64,000 nucleotides of DNA from Melitaea cinxia. Taxonomy: Eukaryota; Arthropoda; Insecta; Lepidoptera; Nymphalidae. Location: contig NC_059395.1 of the NCBI RefSeq assembly GCF_905220565.1, positions 13,247,289 to 13,311,288 on the forward strand, read 5' to 3'. This document shows, one piece after another, positions 15,001 through 21,000 of this stretch (its first letter is position 1; each line of letters starts with the position of its first letter). Made by a program: the position numbers and the translations under genes. The notes beneath the pieces were generated by a model. That model saw only the letters and a list, made by a program, of their open reading frames with translations, was not told the origin of the DNA and searched no databases.

Positions 15001-18000
15001 ATATCGGTAAGGTTTTATTGCCTCTTTTATCGTTTATCGGTAACAAAGGTCCATATCGCTTACAAATTCCATTTTGTTCTTAGGTGTCGCCGACAGTCAG
15101 GGCGATACGACGGACGGGAAGAAAATAGCAATTGCGGTATATTTAGGACAGCCAGAAACATTCCAAAGATATTTCGAGGAAGTTCAAGATACGTTAACGG
15201 AATCGGAATGCAGATTTTATGCCAAGCAAACTGCTGGCGCGTTTAATAATCATTTCGACAAGCAACCCAGTTTCGATTCACCGAGGATATCTCAAAACCA
15301 TAGTCCCGAAGTCGAAACTCAAGATTACCCACAAACTATTAATAAATCGAATACGAATAGCCTTAAAAGTAATAAATCTACGCACAGTAATTCGTATAAG
15401 AACGTGTACAATAGTGATTCGACAATAAACTGTAATGAGTTCACTATAGCGTACACATATATATCTGGCAAGACCACTTGGCAGAATTTAGACTACATAG
15501 TTAGAAAAACTTTCAAGGACTACCTATCGAGGATAGATCCTGGAACGAATCTCGGTCTCAATACCGATTCAATAACATCCTATCATTTGGGCGAAGCGAC
15601 ACGTGGACCGGAAATAGGTTTTCCTGAACTATTACCTTGCGGTTACATAATCGGGACCGTTAACACGTTGTATATTTGCTTACAAGGCGTTGGAAGCTTA
15701 GCTTTTGACAGTCTTATACCAAAAAATATTGTATATAGGTATGTTAGCAATATGTTATTATCTACTGGTTAAATTACAGTTACAATAAAGTTTATTTATT
15801 GGAATATTTTTAACTTTTAGATACGTTTCACTGTTATCGGAACACCGGAGAGTGATACTTTGCGGACCAAGCGGCACTGGAAAATCGTACTTGGCGGCTA
15901 AATTGGCGGAATTTTATGTACAAAGGACGCAGCGAAGAGGAAATCCCGTAGAAGCCGTAGCAACATTTAAGTGAGTTTTTTTTTATAAAATTTTTCCTGT
16001 TATTACATTATATTATTAGGATGTTTTTGTGCAATTTAATTTAATCAAGGTAGCACGAAACACTCAAATACTGCTATTATAGTAATGTAATATCTTCAAG
16101 CATATTATGGACTAACAAAAAAGGATCCAAGTTTTTTTTGATAAATTTGCAAATAATGATCGTAAACCTAATAAAGTTTTTATATATATTTATTGCGTCT
16201 ATCTGTTTCTTTGGTATTTTTTTCCAACTTTAATAGAATTAGAATAAATGACAGTGTATACAAGACGATACTTCCGAGTGTCCGCTGATTTATCGTCTAT
16301 ACATCACATGACTCTGTTATTTTAATATATGTTAAACATATGAAAACCGTAGTAGTGACTCGAAATTCCTGCAGTATCGATAACAATGGACGCTTAAAAT
16401 AAGTCATACAAATAAAATACAGTTAAAATGAAATTATCATTTTTTGCTAGATCAAAACTGTAATGTTACAAAATCCTTTGTAGCCGGGCCAATTTGCTCT
16501 TTGCTGTTTTTTATCGTCGAATATATGAGTAGCTACAAACTAAGCATATTTATAAATTACATCTTCCAGGGACTGATTTAAGTTGCGTTCTTTACATTCT
16601 ACTGCATCTAATATTTAACATTTTAGTATATTTCGGTGCAGACGTTTAATTCACTTCTAACTAACATCTTGATCGAGAAAATCGAATGAATTTTCTTTTT
16701 TTTAAATTTATTTTTTATAATAAGGTCGGCAAAAAGCGTACGGCTTACCTGATGGTAAGCAATTACTATAGCTTATAGACGCCTACAACACCAGAAGCAT
16801 CGCAAGCGCGTTGACGACCCTATCCCCAATTCCCCCAGGAGCTCTGGTCACCTTACTCACCAACAGGAACACAACACTGCTTGAAAACAGTGTTATTTAG
16901 CTGTGATCTTCTGTAAGGTCGAGGTACCCCAGTCGGGCCGCTCCATATTTCGAGCAGGAAGTTTCCTGCCGTGCCCTACCTCAGTTAAATATATAGCTAT
17001 CTCTAAATAAAGCTTTTGCTTTTGAATAAACCTGTGTGCTGAAATTAAAATAATTAAAACCGCCATGCGCCTTACGCTTTATATTCCAAGAAATGAATGT
17101 ACTACCTCCTGTACTGTCTCCTGTACTGCCTCCTGTACTCCTCACAAAATGGCGCTCTATAAGCCATTCTGTTGAAATATAAAAGTGATACGCTTCAGCC
17201 TGTAATATCCCACTACTGGGCATAGGCCTATGTCCTCATATAGGAGAAGTATCAGAGCTTAATCCATCACGCTGCTCCACTGCGTGTTGGCGGATATATT
17301 CCCTACTATGAGTAACGATCGCTATCAGGTGTACACGATAACAAACGGGACCGACGGCTTAACGTGCTCTCCGAGGCACGCTGGGGAGACCCACAAGGAC
17401 TGCACAAACACCCAGACCAGGGCAAACACCTGTATGGCCAATACAAATGTTTGTCATGTGCGGGGATCCAACCCGCAACCGCCAGCGCAACAGGTACAAT
17501 CCATGGCGCCAAAGCCAAGCGCAAGAGTGATAGTACCGGAGTAATTGCCCGCAGCGTGGACCGCAAGTCGTGCAACGAGCTGCGCGCGTACCTGGCGAAC
17601 ATCGCGGAGCAGTGCGGCGGCGCGGGCGAGGAGCTGCTGCCGGCCGTGGTGCTGCTCGACAACCTGCAGCACGCCTCCGCGCTGGGCGACGCCTTCGCCG
17701 GCCTGCTGCCGCCCGACAACCGGAACATGCCCGTCATTATCGGTACGCCCGCCCGATATCCGCACGAACACCGAGAATGTCTGCGATCATTTCGTTTGGA
17801 AGTAAAACTTCTTTACGCACGCTCGACTTGGGGAGTAAGCGGGTGAATACGTGTGAGCGTTAAGATAAGTGTGTCGACGCGAACGGAAGTCGAGAGGGAG
17901 ATATAATTTACTGAAGATAGAAAGAGAGAGAGTTATGTTTCGTATATTACTTTAGGGGCAACTAAAGAAGTTTTACTTCAGTCGTGTGGTCTAATGCACA

Positions 18001-21000
18001 GTCTTTTTTTTTGACAATTGGTTTTAGGAAAATGGTTTGTATTAAAAATCGGTTCACTGTTATTGCTATTTAAGTAGTTAGGGAAGGAAATCGTTTTTTA
18101 CAGGTACTCTTGCATACCAGTCCTTGTTAGGGGAACACCGGGCAAGATGGGGTAGTTAAGGTTTAAAGCTCCAGAAATCGTAGGGGTTCATGGTTTCATA
18201 ATCATATTTATTCTTAATCAGGCTTGTAGTTATCAATCTTACATATTAAATTTAAATCAGGAACACAGCACCATAGAATTGTTAATAATATAACAAAATG
18301 TAAAATATGACATATCACCCCATCATGCCCGATAGGTCGGGTAAGATGGGGTGGGCCTAATGGGCAAGATGGGGTATAGCCATTCTTTCGACTATTCAGG
18401 AGTGCAGAACTCGCAAATGAATGTTGCTTCGGCATCATTATCATCACTCCTGCGCAGCCATAATGTAACCCCAAGAAGAATAAGCAATCCAACCTTTCTT
18501 GGAGTCGAAATATAATCCTGTAGAATGTAGGCAATGAGTGTTTTCGGTTTCAACATCACTCTTTTCAGAAGACGACTGTCTAATACGTTTCTTTGAATTA
18601 TATTTCTTTGTGGCTTTAGTCTTGAAATAGGTTTTGTTTCTCGTCCTTTTTCTGTTTTCGCTCCTTTTTTCTCTGTCTGATTTCCTTGTTTTGCTTTTTT
18701 AACTTTTCTGTCACATTTTTTTTTAATAAATTCTTCTAACTTAACTCTTAACAACTTCTGTTTATAGGGTGAAGAGGTTAAGATAGTAGTTTTACCGCGT
18801 TTTTTCGTCACTTTTAATGTCTTCTTGGTCACTGGAAGAGGCAATAGTTGCTTTGGGCTGGCTAATGCACTAAATTAGGCCAATAAGAAAATCTAGGGGA
18901 AGGACTCAAATTTAAATATGTGTTAATTTCAGTTGTACTAGTTGTCACAACTGTTGAAGTAGCAGGATCTGTAACAACAACTGCAGTGCTCGTTGCTGTT
19001 GTTGTAAGAGGTGCTGCCACAGTATCTACAGTTTAAAAAAACCGATTTCTATGTCTAGTAAATAATCCATCAAGCTCATCCTCTTTTTCTTTTTGCAAAA
19101 ATACTGGTACCCAAAGGTACCTTTACATTCTTTTTTAGCCATTTTTACCTTTCATTCCAATGTAGTTTGTGGGACTAAGAAAAATTTTGCAGCCCACCCC
19201 ATTTCTCGCTTCAAAACAACTTCTATCGCCTTGTTCAGTGCTTCCCTTGACCGTTTTCCTCTTTCTGAGTTTCTTTTATAAACATATATGACTTTTTTTA
19301 AATATATACCATGCTAAAATAATATATAAAAAAATATAAATAATCAAAATCGTGTCAGGCAATATGGGGTATCAGATACCCCATCTTGCCCGTTGATTCG
19401 TTTCAAAATTAATATTCAAACAAAAAAAAAAGAATAATGTTTCATGACAAAAAAAGTTATTACCTGTTACTGCAATGTACTGTAGATAGGATTAACCGAG
19501 GTGCCGCTTAAAATTTACCAAATACAAGTTTCATGCACTACGAAACGTACATATAAGAAATTTTAATACGAACAAACGAAATCTAGTTTTCGACGATAAC
19601 TAAAACAAATGAATAGCCGCCGTGTTAGTACTCGTGTGACTAAGAGTTGTCGTGGTGGCCAGTAGCAAGATGGCAGAGCGAATGAGATTGATCAATTTAA
19701 ATCACCTGAAAAGCCTGATGCCCCGTCTTGCCCACCACCCCGTCTTGCCCGGTGTTCCCCTATTTGAGTAGTGCAATCATATCAGACGTTGTTTAATTTT
19801 TTAAATTAATTTATGTGAGCGGTGGCACGAAAATGACAGTGAATAGTTATGGCTTTAGTGATTATGTACTTTTAATTTTTTACAACAACCGATTTTGAGT
19901 TGCTAAAAAGGGAAGAATAGGTTTATCTTTAAATCTTTAATTTAATTAAGGTTAGTAATTGTCAATAAAATGAGTTTCGTAAAATACTGGTAACAAATAA
20001 CACTTTTACTATTGTTACATATTGTGTTATCACTATTTCTGAATAAAAAGATATATTTTTAATTACATACGATTATTCTTTTTGATTTTAGTTGTTTAAT
20101 ACATAAATTATTTTCCTCAGGTACCATGTCACAAGCAACTTGTAATACAACAAACCTCCAGTTACACCACAACTTCAGGTGGCTGTTGACCGCCAATCAT
20201 ATGGAACCAGTAAAAGGATTCCTGGCACGGTACGTCAAACTAAATCTCTTATTATACCTAGTTAGATTCATTTATTAGTAGTCGGATATATCATTTAAGT
20301 AATGTTGATTTTTAATAGATACCTGCGGCGAAAGTTATTCTCACTGGAATTGAGGCTAGGGCGTCGTGAGCCAGCATTGGCAGCAGTTCTAGAATGGCTG
20401 CCAGGAGTATGGTCCACCCTCAACGCCTTTTTAGAAGCTCATTCCTCCAGTGACGTCACAGTAGGACCTCGACTGTTCCTCGCGTGCCCTATGGATTTGG
20501 AAGCTAGTCAGGTAAAATCTACTGTTTAAATAAAAAAATATATTTATAAAATACGTTATGCATACAACGCTCAAATAACGATAAATATACTTAAATAATT
20601 TTTTATTATTTTCCCGTTCGCTTCTTTGTGGAGTCTCGACCTAATATTTTATTCAATTGGGAATTGTTGATTGTAATATGTTTATTTGTTGATTTCAAAT
20701 CTAGAGGCTGATTTCGGAGCGGTACAAATAAAACATTAATTACTTATTAAACTATACACAAGTGTGTGTAACTTTAAACAATCGTTTAAGTTTACTGTGC
20801 TATTTATTTATATCGTAACGTATGTTTTACATTTTTATAACCATCTTTGATAAGATCGTCTAATCTGACGTCAAAATTATTTCAAAAACAGACCATTCCA
20901 CAACTAAATCAGTTATTAACATAATAACAACAACATTCAAATATGCGTCGTTAGATTACACGTTGTTACAGAATACGTTGAAGAAATAAAGGTTCACTGC

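Larger units (their letters stand above)
15971..17554 (+). other. sickie intron 10
   Basis: 1.6 kb. 15,971-16,710 is AT-rich with nothing recognisable. 16,712-16,980 is a family C repeat and 17,191-17,515 a family B SINE, with short GTACTGCCTCCT-type repetition at 17,106-17,138 between them. The intron ends only about 40 bases after the SINE. Confidence 0.75.
18130..19760 (-). mobile_element. Internally deleted pogo/Tigger-like DNA transposon
   Basis: 1,631 bp bounded by GGGGAACACCGGGCAAGA at 18,130 and its reverse complement ending at 19,760, flanked by TA (18,128-29 and 19,761-62), as in the Tc1/mariner/pogo group. The ends carry extra copies of GGGCAAGATGGGG-type motifs near 18,316-18,375 and 19,360-19,395. 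Inside, minus-strand remnants of a transposase are seen: a Psq-type helix-turn-helix N-terminus (about 19,100-19,290) and a basic C-terminal tail (18,392-18,844). The catalytic DDE part is missing, so it cannot move by itself. Confidence 0.8.
17743..20120 (+). other. sickie intron 11
   Basis: Carries a short MITE (17,799-17,979) and a deleted pogo-like transposon (18,130-19,760). The remaining 19,763-20,120 is AT-rich without recognisable content. Confidence 0.8.

Noticed and set aside
17306..17863. Several long overlapping frames on both strands around exon 11
   Set aside because: They arise because the GC-rich exon has few stop codons. Only the frame with conserved NAV residues and matching splice phases is real.
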